NCBI GenBank assembly: GCA_946478755.1
Contig: CAMLDJ010000093.1
Location: 1 to 17,883 of the forward strand
Reading direction: 5' to 3'
Origin: an uncultured Pedobacter sp.
Lineage (GTDB): Bacteria; Bacteroidota; Bacteroidia; Sphingobacteriales; Sphingobacteriaceae
DNA length: 17,883 bases
In this document: positions 7,594 to 13,921 of the stretch, one piece after another
Layout of the letters: every line of letters starts with the position of its first letter
Position numbering within the stretch: the stretch's first letter is position 1
The notes under the pieces: model-generated
Seen by the model: the letters and a program-made list of their open reading frames with translations, nothing else
What the model was told of the DNA's origin: nothing
Databases searched by the model: none
Made by a program: the position numbers and the translations under genes

Positions 7594-8181
7594 TTAATTA
7601 AAATAATCCTTGTAGTACATCAGGCCTAATAACATGAGCGAAAGGAAGTCGGCCAGCTCCAAACGCAAAATTCTAAGTGCTTTACCCATTTGGTTTTCTA
7701 TTGTTTTTACAGACAGGCCAAGGCGATCTGCAATTTCCCTGTATTTTAACTCTTCAAATCTGCTCATCTGAAAAATGGTGCGGCATTGCTCAGGCAACTC
7801 GTTAAGGGCTAAGTTCAGGCTATTTTCCAGTTCTGTCATCTCTACTTTTGATGAAGCCGGCAGATGTGCAGTATTCCCGGTATGGACAGCATAATCCTGA
7901 TACTTTGTTTTAATTTGCTGGTGCTTTAAAAAGTTAAGGCTATCATGATATACGCATTTATACAGGTAGGCCTTTAAAGAACTTTGTACGTTTAACAGAT
8001 CTCGCTTTTCCCAGAATTTTAAGAACATGTTCTGTACGATTTCTTCTGCATCATCTTCATCCTTCAGCATCACATGGGCATACGCATGTAATGCCTTGAA
8101 ATGTGCTTTGAATAATTGTTCAAAAGCCTGATCATCGTATGGCTGCAGCCAGGTCTCATTAATAACGTTCTTTAATTTCAA
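7594..8181 (-). CDS. ECF RNA polymerase sigma factor, Bacteroidota sigma-70 type
   Basis: A 195-residue ECF sigma factor. Region sigma-2 spans about 20-90 (FEQLFKAHFKALHAYAH, DAEEIVQNMFLKFWEKR) and region sigma-4 about 118-175 (LNELPEQCRTIFQMSRFEE, then a helix-turn-helix at LKYREIADRLGLSVKTIENQ). There is no anti-sigma or extension domain in the same chain. The start is TTG at 8181: an in-frame TGA lies 15 bases upstream and the next in-frame ATG (residue 38) is inside sigma-2, so no ATG start is possible. It sits 29 bases after the DUF4833 gene and 10 bases before fecR. It probably directs transcription of this operon, other loci, or both; its target promoters cannot be deduced here. Confidence 0.95.
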   Translation of the reverse strand: MKLKNVINETWLQPYDDQAFEQLFKAHFKALHAYAHVMLKDEDDAEEIVQNMFLKFWEKRDLLNVQSSLKAYLYKCVYHDSLNFLKHQQIKTKYQDYAVHTGNTAHLPASSKVEMTELENSLNLALNELPEQCRTIFQMSRFEELKYREIADRLGLSVKTIENQMGKALRILRLELADFLSLMLLGLMYYKDYFN

Positions 8182-8197
8182 GTGCTTAAATCTTATT

Positions 8198-8205
8198 CAA
8201 ATATA
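8198..8205 (-). promoter_or_regulatory. Candidate internal promoter -7 element before the sigma gene
   Basis: On the minus strand this reads TATATTTG, a perfect TAnnTTTG, 16 bases before the TTG start of the sigma gene and just past the stop of the preceding gene. No TTTG-like -33 element is seen at 19-21 bases, so it may be chance. If real, the sigma/anti-sigma/STN genes could be expressed apart from the first three genes. Confidence 0.3.
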
Positions 8206-8210
8206 TTGGT

Positions 8211-8891
8211 TCATGTTCTTATTCTTTTTAAAATCTCCATTCCGGTAGCACTATTTGTCGTAATTAAATCTATATAACGTACTTTGGGAAACCGCAAATT
8301 GCCCTTGTTAATTCTAACAAGTACCCGTTTTAACAATAGATTTTCTCCCTCATCTTTAACATACATGTGGTATTTATTGTCGGCCGCTGACTTTTTTAAG
8401 TATAAGGGCATTTTTTTATAAGCTACCAGTCGGATTTCGTATTCTTCGTCACCAATTTGTTTGCTCTGTACCCCATAGGAAAATTTCTTTTCTATACTGC
8501 TTAATGCCCTGAATTTCTGATCCTGAGGGGATCTGATCCATGAAGCCTTAATTGGGTTGTCGTGCTGCAATTTACCTGCGCTGTTGTAGTTCAATTCATA
8601 GACAAAAGTATTTGCATCAGGATCACACTGTAAAAAAAACAATACGTTGCAGTCTTTCGGGTCTGCCGGGGAATGATCAGTAGGCGGCTGCGCATAAGCG
8701 AACTGATTTAATAACAGCAATACTGCAATGATCATCAGCATCAATGTCGCTACCCTTTTAACCGCATCATTTGATGCCTGTGAAGGCCGTAAATCGCTGT
8801 TCAACCGATGTCTATAGGTTTTCGAAGGACTGGAAAACATAAAAAACAAAAGTTCTTTGAGTCCATCAGAATGTTTGATATCCTGCAGCAT
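8211..8891 (-). CDS. DUF4833 domain-containing protein with N-terminal membrane segment
   Basis: From the ATG at 8891 this is 226 residues. The body (from NVLFFLQCDPDANTFVYELNY through WIRSPQ to the LYLKKSA and EILKRI parts) matches my recollection of DUF4833, a Bacteroidota exported-protein family of unknown function. A strong hydrophobic segment (VATLMLMIIAVLLLLNQFAYAQ) is either an uncleaved anchor after a roughly 50-residue cytoplasmic part or, if translation starts at the ATG at 8741, an ordinary signal peptide cleaved at AYA/Q. A TTG at 8915 is a third possible start. The ATG at 8891 has an AGGAAT just before it and was chosen for that and for its short gap to the preceding gene. Third gene of the operon, 29 bases before the sigma gene. 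Its role there is unknown. Confidence 0.75.
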   Translation of the reverse strand: MLQDIKHSDGLKELLFFMFSSPSKTYRHRLNSDLRPSQASNDAVKRVATLMLMIIAVLLLLNQFAYAQPPTDHSPADPKDCNVLFFLQCDPDANTFVYELNYNSAGKLQHDNPIKASWIRSPQDQKFRALSSIEKKFSYGVQSKQIGDEEYEIRLVAYKKMPLYLKKSAADNKYHMYVKDEGENLLLKRVLVRINKGNLRFPKVRYIDLITTNSATGMEILKRIRT

Positions 8892-8925
8892 ATTCCTATA
8901 ATCCTGAAAGTTCAAAGCCGTAGTA

Positions 8926-9576
8926 TCATAGTTTAATCACTTTCCCTGAGCCACTTATCTCGGCATCAACTTCAGGATCTCCGCTGTAGTAGACCTTACC
9001 GCTTCCGCTAATCCGGGCTTTTAGCTTGTTCTCTACTTTTAAGCTCACATCCCCCTTGCCGGAAATATTGACCTCAGCTTCTTTACTGCTGATCTTTTGC
9101 ACATCGGCCTTGCCGTTGCCGGAGATATCGATGAATACCTCATCTGAGTCAAAAGCATCCTTTACGACAGCCTGTCCGGTTCCGCTTATCGAGAGCCAGA
9201 AATCATCTGTTGCTGCGAATGACCCTTCAATATCTACAACGCTTTTTCCGCTGATGGCCAATTTTTTAATTACAGGAATAGTGACAAAGACCTCCACGTC
9301 GTCCTGTTGAACGTTTGCCTTTTCGTACCCGAGGTACAGAGTGCTGCTCATCACCTTGGTTTTAAAATAGGGTAGAAGATTGCCTGAGCCCTTTAACTCT
9401 ACTTTAAATGTAGCGCCATATGTAATGTGAACGGGGTTTGAGCCGCTTGCATTCAAGCCCGTGAATTCTCCGGGAAAACGGGCTTCTGTTGTTTTATCTC
9501 CGCTTGCAGTTAGCTGGTCTTTACTGCATCCGATGAACAGGATGCTGATCAATGTAAATGATATTAAAACTTTCAT
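8926..9576 (-). CDS. GIN-domain (DUF2807) lipoprotein
   Basis: A 216-residue lipoprotein. The ATG at 9576 gives a textbook lipoprotein signal (MKVLISFTLISILFIGC, acylated Cys17); a longer reading from 9675 would add a non-signal extension overlapping the upstream gene and is rejected. The mature part is a beta-helical GIN domain (DUF2807) with a ladder of ISGxG turns (LAISGKS, LSISGTG, IDISGNG, VNISGKG, ARISGSG, AEISGSG), spaced about 18-21 residues. Such proteins are usually envelope-attached and of unknown ligand. It lies 35 bases after the first repeat-protein gene in the same operon, so a second solenoid-like envelope protein accompanies the AGxxN-repeat proteins. Confidence 0.88.
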   Translation of the reverse strand: MKVLISFTLISILFIGCSKDQLTASGDKTTEARFPGEFTGLNASGSNPVHITYGATFKVELKGSGNLLPYFKTKVMSSTLYLGYEKANVQQDDVEVFVTIPVIKKLAISGKSVVDIEGSFAATDDFWLSISGTGQAVVKDAFDSDEVFIDISGNGKADVQKISSKEAEVNISGKGDVSLKVENKLKARISGSGKVYYSGDPEVDAEISGSGKVIKL

Positions 9577-9611
9577 GTGAATATTTATATAATGCTCTGT
9601 GTGATGAATAA

Positions 9612-10769
9612 TTAAAAGATGTACTGTATACCACCTCCGTAACCGAGATATAATGCCTGGAAATTGCTGCCCCATTTGTTTTCCCAGGTGGAGATGTAGT
9701 GTTTTTGCAGGGATATGCCTTCAATGGTGTTGGTATTGATATAGTTTAGGGAAGGGCCACCGAAAATTTCGATACGCCGGCTAAGCTTACATGCCGGCAT
9801 CAGCTTAAAGGAGGTCTTAAAGTATTCTCCTTCTTTGAAGCTCTCTAATCCGGTGCCGACAATTTCGGCGTTTAGTCTGAATGTGTTGCTGGTAAAGAAA
9901 TGGGCACCCAGACCCGCCTGAAAAGCATACACTTCATCCGAATTTTCGAAGTTGTAGCCGAATCCAATGATGCCATACAATACTTTTCCGCCAGAACGGA
10001 AAGATAGCAGGGTAGTTAGATTTTCATCGGTACTGAGACCAATGCCCTTTTCGCCCTTTTTTATGATATTGATGATCCCTATCGGATAGTCGCTGCTGTC
10101 GGCCACGTTCATAAAGCCGGCGATCTGCGCACCTTTAACTTTTCCGGCAATGTTGATAAAGCCCGCAATTTGTGTCCCTTTGATATCCTTTGCTTTATTA
10201 ATAAAACCGGCAATTTGGGATGCGCTGTTTTTCCCCGACAGATTGATGAAACCTGCGAACTGTGAACCTTTGATATCGCTTGCTTTGTTGATGAACCCAG
10301 CGAATTGAGCACCCTTTACCTTCCGGGCCGTATTGGCAAAGCCGGCAAACTGTGCTCCTTTAACATTGCCGGCAGCAATGTTGGCAAAACCGCCGATAGC
10401 AACAACGTCTCCGCCATGGTAACTGTTCAGGAAGCCAGCAAACAATCCTCCTGCGGCGCTGTTGCTGATGTGATTGGAAAATCCAGCGAACTGAAAGCCT
10501 TTTGTTCCATTGCGTACAATATTAGAAAGACCAGCAAAAGAAGCTCCCTGTTCTGAAGCTGAAATGCCTGCGAGCAAATGGATGGAAAGGTTATTGGTGT
10601 CGAGGGGAGCATGTGTGCCGTTGGTGCTCAGGGGGTAGATGATCCCGAAATGCAACTTTCCAGGGACTTTATTCTGCCCGGAAGCTTTGATGCCAGCCAT
10701 GAATAAAAATGAGCAAACTACAATTTGTAAGGCTAATTGTGGAGTGGTTTTGTAAAATGTTAAGTTCAT
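9612..10769 (-). CDS. AGFxN-repeat (LA_2272-like) surface protein, first gene of the sigma operon
   Basis: A 385-residue exported protein. A hydrophobic N-terminus (LALQIVVCSFLFMAGIKASGQ) serves as signal peptide with cleavage near residue 32. Residues about 74-221 hold ten repeats of the form KGxQFAGFxN with a 15- to 16-residue period; the C-terminal 150 residues look like outer-membrane beta strands (YGIIGFGYNF, FQAGLGAHFF, LGYGGGIQYIF). The repeats and the following ADSS...G(I/L)xNIxKxG block also occur in the STN protein at the other end of the operon (GLINIADTSSG, LGLVNIVKHG), so the two are paralogous across repeats and C-terminus. This copy lacks the STN and carboxypeptidase-regulatory domains. 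Function unknown; a surface-exposed or periplasmic solenoid with a C-terminal barrel-like part is inferred. Confidence 0.85.
   Translation of the reverse strand: MNLTFYKTTPQLALQIVVCSFLFMAGIKASGQNKVPGKLHFGIIYPLSTNGTHAPLDTNNLSIHLLAGISASEQGASFAGLSNIVRNGTKGFQFAGFSNHISNSAAGGLFAGFLNSYHGGDVVAIGGFANIAAGNVKGAQFAGFANTARKVKGAQFAGFINKASDIKGSQFAGFINLSGKNSASQIAGFINKAKDIKGTQIAGFINIAGKVKGAQIAGFMNVADSSDYPIGIINIIKKGEKGIGLSTDENLTTLLSFRSGGKVLYGIIGFGYNFENSDEVYAFQAGLGAHFFTSNTFRLNAEIVGTGLESFKEGEYFKTSFKLMPACKLSRRIEIFGGPSLNYINTNTIEGISLQKHYISTWENKWGSNFQALYLGYGGGIQYIF
10107..10550 (-). repeat. Ten coding repeats of 15-16 residues, KGxQFAGFxN
   Basis: Cores begin at residues 74, 90, 106, about 122, 137, 152, 167, 182, 197 and 212. 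The first units are 16 residues apart and the later ones exactly 15, in contrast to the strict 16 in the paralogue. DNA copies differ at many silent positions. Confidence 0.87.
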
Positions 10770-10771
10770 TT

Positions 10772-10796
10772 GTTGTCTAATTTAAAGTAAGACAAC
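10772..10796 (-). promoter_or_regulatory. Inverted repeat directly upstream of the sigma operon
   Basis: Perfect 7-base arms GTTGTCT (10772-10778) and AGACAAC (10790-10796) with an 11-base A/T-rich spacer end two bases before the ATG at 10769. It could be an operator or a leader hairpin that would block the start of the first gene. No protein partner is evident. Confidence 0.4.
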
Positions 10797-10810
10797 GACC
10801 CGAGCGTTTA

Positions 10811-10824
10811 CCCCTACGTAGAGG
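10811..10824. promoter_or_regulatory. Near-perfect 14-bp palindrome around CTACGTAG
   Basis: The 14 bases CCCCTACGTAGAGG are symmetric except for one pair. They lie between the efflux-pump stop and the start of the sigma operon. A loop is absent and no T-tract follows, so a DNA-binding site is likelier than a terminator. Tentative. Confidence 0.25.
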
Positions 10825-10842
10825 ATAAATAAAAATAGCAGA

Positions 10843-12036
10843 TTATTGCAGCCGGTTTATTTTTTGTTTTCCAAAATGCAGAATAGTAAGACCGAGGATG
10901 GAACTTAACGCCATGATACTGACCGTTGGCACTGCCGATTTGGTGATAAAAAGACTAACGCCAAATGATGCGAAGGAACCGATTCCCATTTGGATTGCAC
11001 CCATTAAGGCCGATGCCGTCCCGGCATTTTTTGTGAAGGGTAGAAGCGAGAGTGCTGATGCGTTTGGGCTTACAAAGCCAAGGCAACATAAAAACATAAA
11101 AAGTAATCCGGTGGTTTCGACTAAACCAAACCAACCGTATATGCTACCGGTAAGGAAAATAAGGGCGGTGATCACCTGTGCAATGAGTGCAGTACGTATC
11201 AATTGCTGGCTGGTATACCGTCTTAGCATCAATGTATTTACCTGACTTGATCCGATAAAACCCATGGCAAGCAGTGCGAAAATCCAACCGTAGGTCTCTT
11301 CATTAACCTGAAATACTTCCATAAACAAAAGTGGGGAACCAGATATGTAGGCAAAAAGTCCCGAAAAGGCAAGCGCGCCTGTTAGAGCATAGGTATAGAA
11401 TTGAGGATCTTTAAATACAGTCCAAAAGTTAGTTATGATTGGCTTGGGCTTTAAAGACAGATTGACATTCGGCTTATAGCTTTCAGGTAACCAGAGCCAG
11501 CTCGCCAGCAGGTTAAATGTACCCAGACCAAGTAAGATGAAGAAGATGGTATGCCATCCGTAAGCTACTGTTACATATCCCCCCAGCGTTGGAGCAATCA
11601 TTGGCGAGACACCCAGCACCAGCATTAACAAGGCGAAAACTTTGGCATTTTCTTTAACAGGAAATAAATCGCGAACCATAGCTACTGATGCGACTGTAGC
11701 CGCACAGCTGCCCAGCGCCTGGATGAACCTTAAGGCAATTAAGGTATCTATACTGCTGGTAAAGGCGCATCCTGCAGAAGCGAGGATATAAACCAATAAG
11801 CCGATGTAAAGAGGCTTCTTTCTACCGAATTTATCCAGTAAAGGGCCATATAATAACTGTCCGGCCGAGATGCCAATAAAAAAACTGGAGAGGGACAGGG
11901 ATACCCTGGCCGTATTGGTATGAAGATCTGCTGCAATGGCCGGAAAGCCTGGCAGGTACATGTCAATTGAAAATGGACCAAGAGCAGTAAGTGAGCCAAG
12001 TATCAGGATAAGTGCGTAATATTTTTTTTGAGTCAT
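10843..12036 (-). CDS. Bcr/CflA-type multidrug efflux MFS transporter
   Basis: A 397-residue inner-membrane major facilitator with twelve predicted helices, the usual length for the Bcr/CflA drug:H+ antiporter branch. Diagnostic parts are the first helix with ALGPFSIDMYLPGFPAIA, the MFS loop motif LLYGPLLDKFGRKKPLYIG, and the antiporter-type helix-5 stretch VLGVSPMIAPTLGGYV. Drug range cannot be inferred. The ATG at 12036 follows an A-rich tract. It is divergent from the AraC-type regulator (196 bases between starts) and 73 bases upstream of the sigma operon on the same strand, with no clear terminator between, so some read-through is possible although function looks unrelated. Confidence 0.92.
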   Translation of the reverse strand: MTQKKYYALILILGSLTALGPFSIDMYLPGFPAIAADLHTNTARVSLSLSSFFIGISAGQLLYGPLLDKFGRKKPLYIGLLVYILASAGCAFTSSIDTLIALRFIQALGSCAATVASVAMVRDLFPVKENAKVFALLMLVLGVSPMIAPTLGGYVTVAYGWHTIFFILLGLGTFNLLASWLWLPESYKPNVNLSLKPKPIITNFWTVFKDPQFYTYALTGALAFSGLFAYISGSPLLFMEVFQVNEETYGWIFALLAMGFIGSSQVNTLMLRRYTSQQLIRTALIAQVITALIFLTGSIYGWFGLVETTGLLFMFLCCLGFVSPNASALSLLPFTKNAGTASALMGAIQMGIGSFASFGVSLFITKSAVPTVSIMALSSILGLTILHFGKQKINRLQ

Positions 12037-12180
12037 TTTTTTTTAGGCGATTAACATAATTTCATGCTTTAGAAACATGGATTTATGAAGGCATGCAATA
12101 TAGTAATACATATTGAAGACACCTAACGTGTGAATTGTGTCATGATCATAGGAATAACCTGATTAAAGTGAATATTGCTT

Positions 12181-12188
12181 TATCTTTG
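12181..12188 (+). promoter_or_regulatory. Candidate promoter -7 element of the AraC-type regulator
   Basis: TATCTTTG matches TAnnTTTG perfectly. Transcription would start near 12195, giving a leader of about 40 bases to the ATG at 12233. No good TTTG element is visible at 19-21 bases upstream. Confidence 0.45.
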
Positions 12189-12232
12189 CAGGGAAGGGTT
12201 TGCCCGATTGTAGCATATTAATTCGATTGTGT

Positions 12233-12799
12233 ATGTTGTTATATGTTAAAAATATGGTTTGTGACCGTTGTATCATGATTGTGAAACAACAGTTGGAAGG
12301 TTTTGGCTTGAAGGTTAATGAGATATCCCTGGGAAAGATTAATGTCGATCCGGCACCGGACGCTAAGCAGTTACAGGATATTGCCGGGTCATTAGGTATT
12401 TTGGGATTTGAACTGATTGATAAAGAAAAAGATCAGCTGGTTGAACAAATTAAAAATCAGGTCATTGAACTGGTTCACCATTCTGATTTGAGTGCTTTAC
12501 ACAAAAGCTTGACACAGGTAATCTCAGATAGATTGAATAAGGATTATGCTTATCTGAGTCGGCAGTTTTCCGAATCGGAAGGCTTCACCATTGAAAAGTA
12601 TATCATCCAGCAAAAGATAGAGAAAGTGAAAGAATTAATGGAATATGGCGAATTGAATCTAAATGAAATCGCTTATCAAATGGGATATAGCAGTGGTGCG
12701 CATTTATCTACGCAGTTTAAATCAGTTACAGGTTTTACGCCCAGTAAATATAAGTCAGCTGAATTAAACGACAGAAAACCACTAGATAAGCTGAAATAA
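12233..12799 (+). CDS. AraC-family regulator with N-terminal CxxC heavy-metal-associated-like domain
   Basis: A 188-residue regulator. Residues 1-66 resemble a ferredoxin-fold heavy-metal-associated domain: VKNMVCDRCIMIVKQQLEG places C10 and C13 in a CxxC at the usual loop, and ...GKINVD... GILGFELID fits the later strands. Residues about 95-178 are the AraC DNA-binding domain (YLSRQFSESEGFTIEKYI, then LNLNEIAYQMGYSSGAHLSTQFK and VTGFTPSKYK). The ATG at 12233 was chosen over a TTG at 12200 because it lies right before the domain and after the likely transcription start. It is divergent from the efflux pump and 59 bases upstream of the terC-like gene, so either could be its target. Metal sensing through the two cysteines is inference. 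Confidence 0.88.
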   Translation: MLLYVKNMVCDRCIMIVKQQLEGFGLKVNEISLGKINVDPAPDAKQLQDIAGSLGILGFELIDKEKDQLVEQIKNQVIELVHHSDLSALHKSLTQVISDRLNKDYAYLSRQFSESEGFTIEKYIIQQKIEKVKELMEYGELNLNEIAYQMGYSSGAHLSTQFKSVTGFTPSKYKSAELNDRKPLDKLK

Positions 12800-12858
12800 C
12801 TGTGATTTTTTAGCATTTTTGCTATTTGTACCCCTAAAAAATAAATTATACATAAGAA

Positions 12859-13860
12859 ATGGATAATATGATTAATCATCCCGGTGTTATTATTGGGTTT
12901 GCTGTAGTTGTAATAGTAATGCTCCTTTTGGACCTGGGCGTGTTTAATAAGAAAGTTCATGCTGTGAGCAGTAAGGAGGCTGCAATATGGTCTGTTGTAT
13001 GGATAAGCCTGTCGATGGCTTTTAGTGGAGTAGTATATCTGACTTCTGGATTTGTGAAATTTACACAATTTCAATCCGCTTACTGGATAGAAAAAGCCCT
13101 GTCAGTAGATAACTTGTTCGTCTTCATCTTGGTTTTCGGCTTTTTTAAGGTACCGAAGGAACTGCATCACAAAGTTTTATTTTGGGGAATCATCGGTGCC
13201 TTGCTATTTCGTGCCATCTTTATTTTCGCAGGTGTTGGCCTGATCAACCTAACGTATTTACCAGAAGTGACCATATTTGGACATTCAGTGCAAATTAATG
13301 TGGTATTGTTTCTGTTTGGTTTATTCCTTATTTATGCAGGTATAAAATCTTGGACAAGCCATACGGAGGATGAGGAAGAAAAAGACTTCAGTAAAAGTCC
13401 CGGAGCGCAGGTGATTTATAAGCTCTTCAAGGTGAGTAAAGAATTTGATGGCGCAAAATTTTTTACTATTGAAAATGGCGTTAAACTGGCTACGCCGTTA
13501 TTGGTCGTGGTAGCGGTTATTGAGTTTACAGATTTATTGTTCGCTGTAGATTCTATACCGGCAATTTTTGCTATTGCGCCTGATGACCCTTTTATTTTAT
13601 ATACGTCAAATATATTCGCGATTTTAGGATTAAGAGCACTTTACTTCCTGCTGGCTAATTTTATCTATATGTTTAGCTTGTTGAAGTATGGTCTGGCCAT
13701 AATTTTATCGTTTATCGGCGTTAAAATGGTGATTGCACCTTTCTATCATATTTCATCCCCAGTGTCATTAGCAATAGTAGGAGGGGTGCTCCTCATTTCA
13801 GTTATTGCTTCGCTCATATTTTCGCCAAAGCGAGAGGAAGTGGTGGAAGAAACAGATTAG
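12859..13860 (+). CDS. TerC/Alx-family integral membrane protein
   Basis: A 333-residue inner-membrane protein with about nine predicted helices. It has the TerC-family acidic motifs within membrane segments: LLLDLGVFNKK near the N-terminus, AYWIEKALSVDNLFVFILVF, and VEFTDLLFAVDSIPAIFAI. Length and order fit the Alx branch; characterised relatives affect manganese export, membrane metal homeostasis or tellurite tolerance, but the ion here is unknown. It follows the metal-domain AraC regulator in the same direction with a 59-base gap, and ends at a strong bidirectional terminator. No Mn-responsive leader is visible in the short upstream gap. Confidence 0.93.
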   Translation: MDNMINHPGVIIGFAVVVIVMLLLDLGVFNKKVHAVSSKEAAIWSVVWISLSMAFSGVVYLTSGFVKFTQFQSAYWIEKALSVDNLFVFILVFGFFKVPKELHHKVLFWGIIGALLFRAIFIFAGVGLINLTYLPEVTIFGHSVQINVVLFLFGLFLIYAGIKSWTSHTEDEEEKDFSKSPGAQVIYKLFKVSKEFDGAKFFTIENGVKLATPLLVVVAVIEFTDLLFAVDSIPAIFAIAPDDPFILYTSNIFAILGLRALYFLLANFIYMFSLLKYGLAIILSFIGVKMVIAPFYHISSPVSLAIVGGVLLISVIASLIFSPKREEVVEETD

Positions 13861-13864
13861 TTAA

Positions 13865-13917
13865 CCAGACACAAAAAAGAGGGCATCCCATTGGAATGCC
13901 CTCTTTTTTGTGTCTGG
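13865..13917. terminator. Bidirectional rho-independent terminator
   Basis: Perfect 22-base arms (13865-13886 and 13896-13917) with a 9-base loop; the stem core is GAGGGCAT/ATGCCCTC flanked by AAAAAA and TTTTTT, so each strand has a stem followed by a T-run. It separates the convergent terC-like and ompA-like genes (stops at 13860 and 13922). Confidence 0.95.
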
Positions 13918-13921
13918 AAGA

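Noticed and set aside
9026..9310. Open reading frame antisense to the GIN-domain gene
   Set aside because: It mirrors the low-complexity Ser/Gly/Thr coding of the real gene, has no recognisable domain and no start context.
9577..9675. Longer start for the GIN lipoprotein
   Set aside because: It would overlap the end of the upstream gene and bury the lipoprotein signal 33 residues inside the chain.
10107..10550. Regular 45-bp periodicity suggesting tandem DNA repeats
   Set aside because: It is explained by the 15-residue coding repeat; the DNA units are too diverged to be a recent tandem array.
12811..12824. TAGCA-TTTT-TGCTA hairpin after the AraC-type gene as a terminator
   Set aside because: Only five base pairs, mostly A/T, followed by TTTG and then CCCC; too weak to call.
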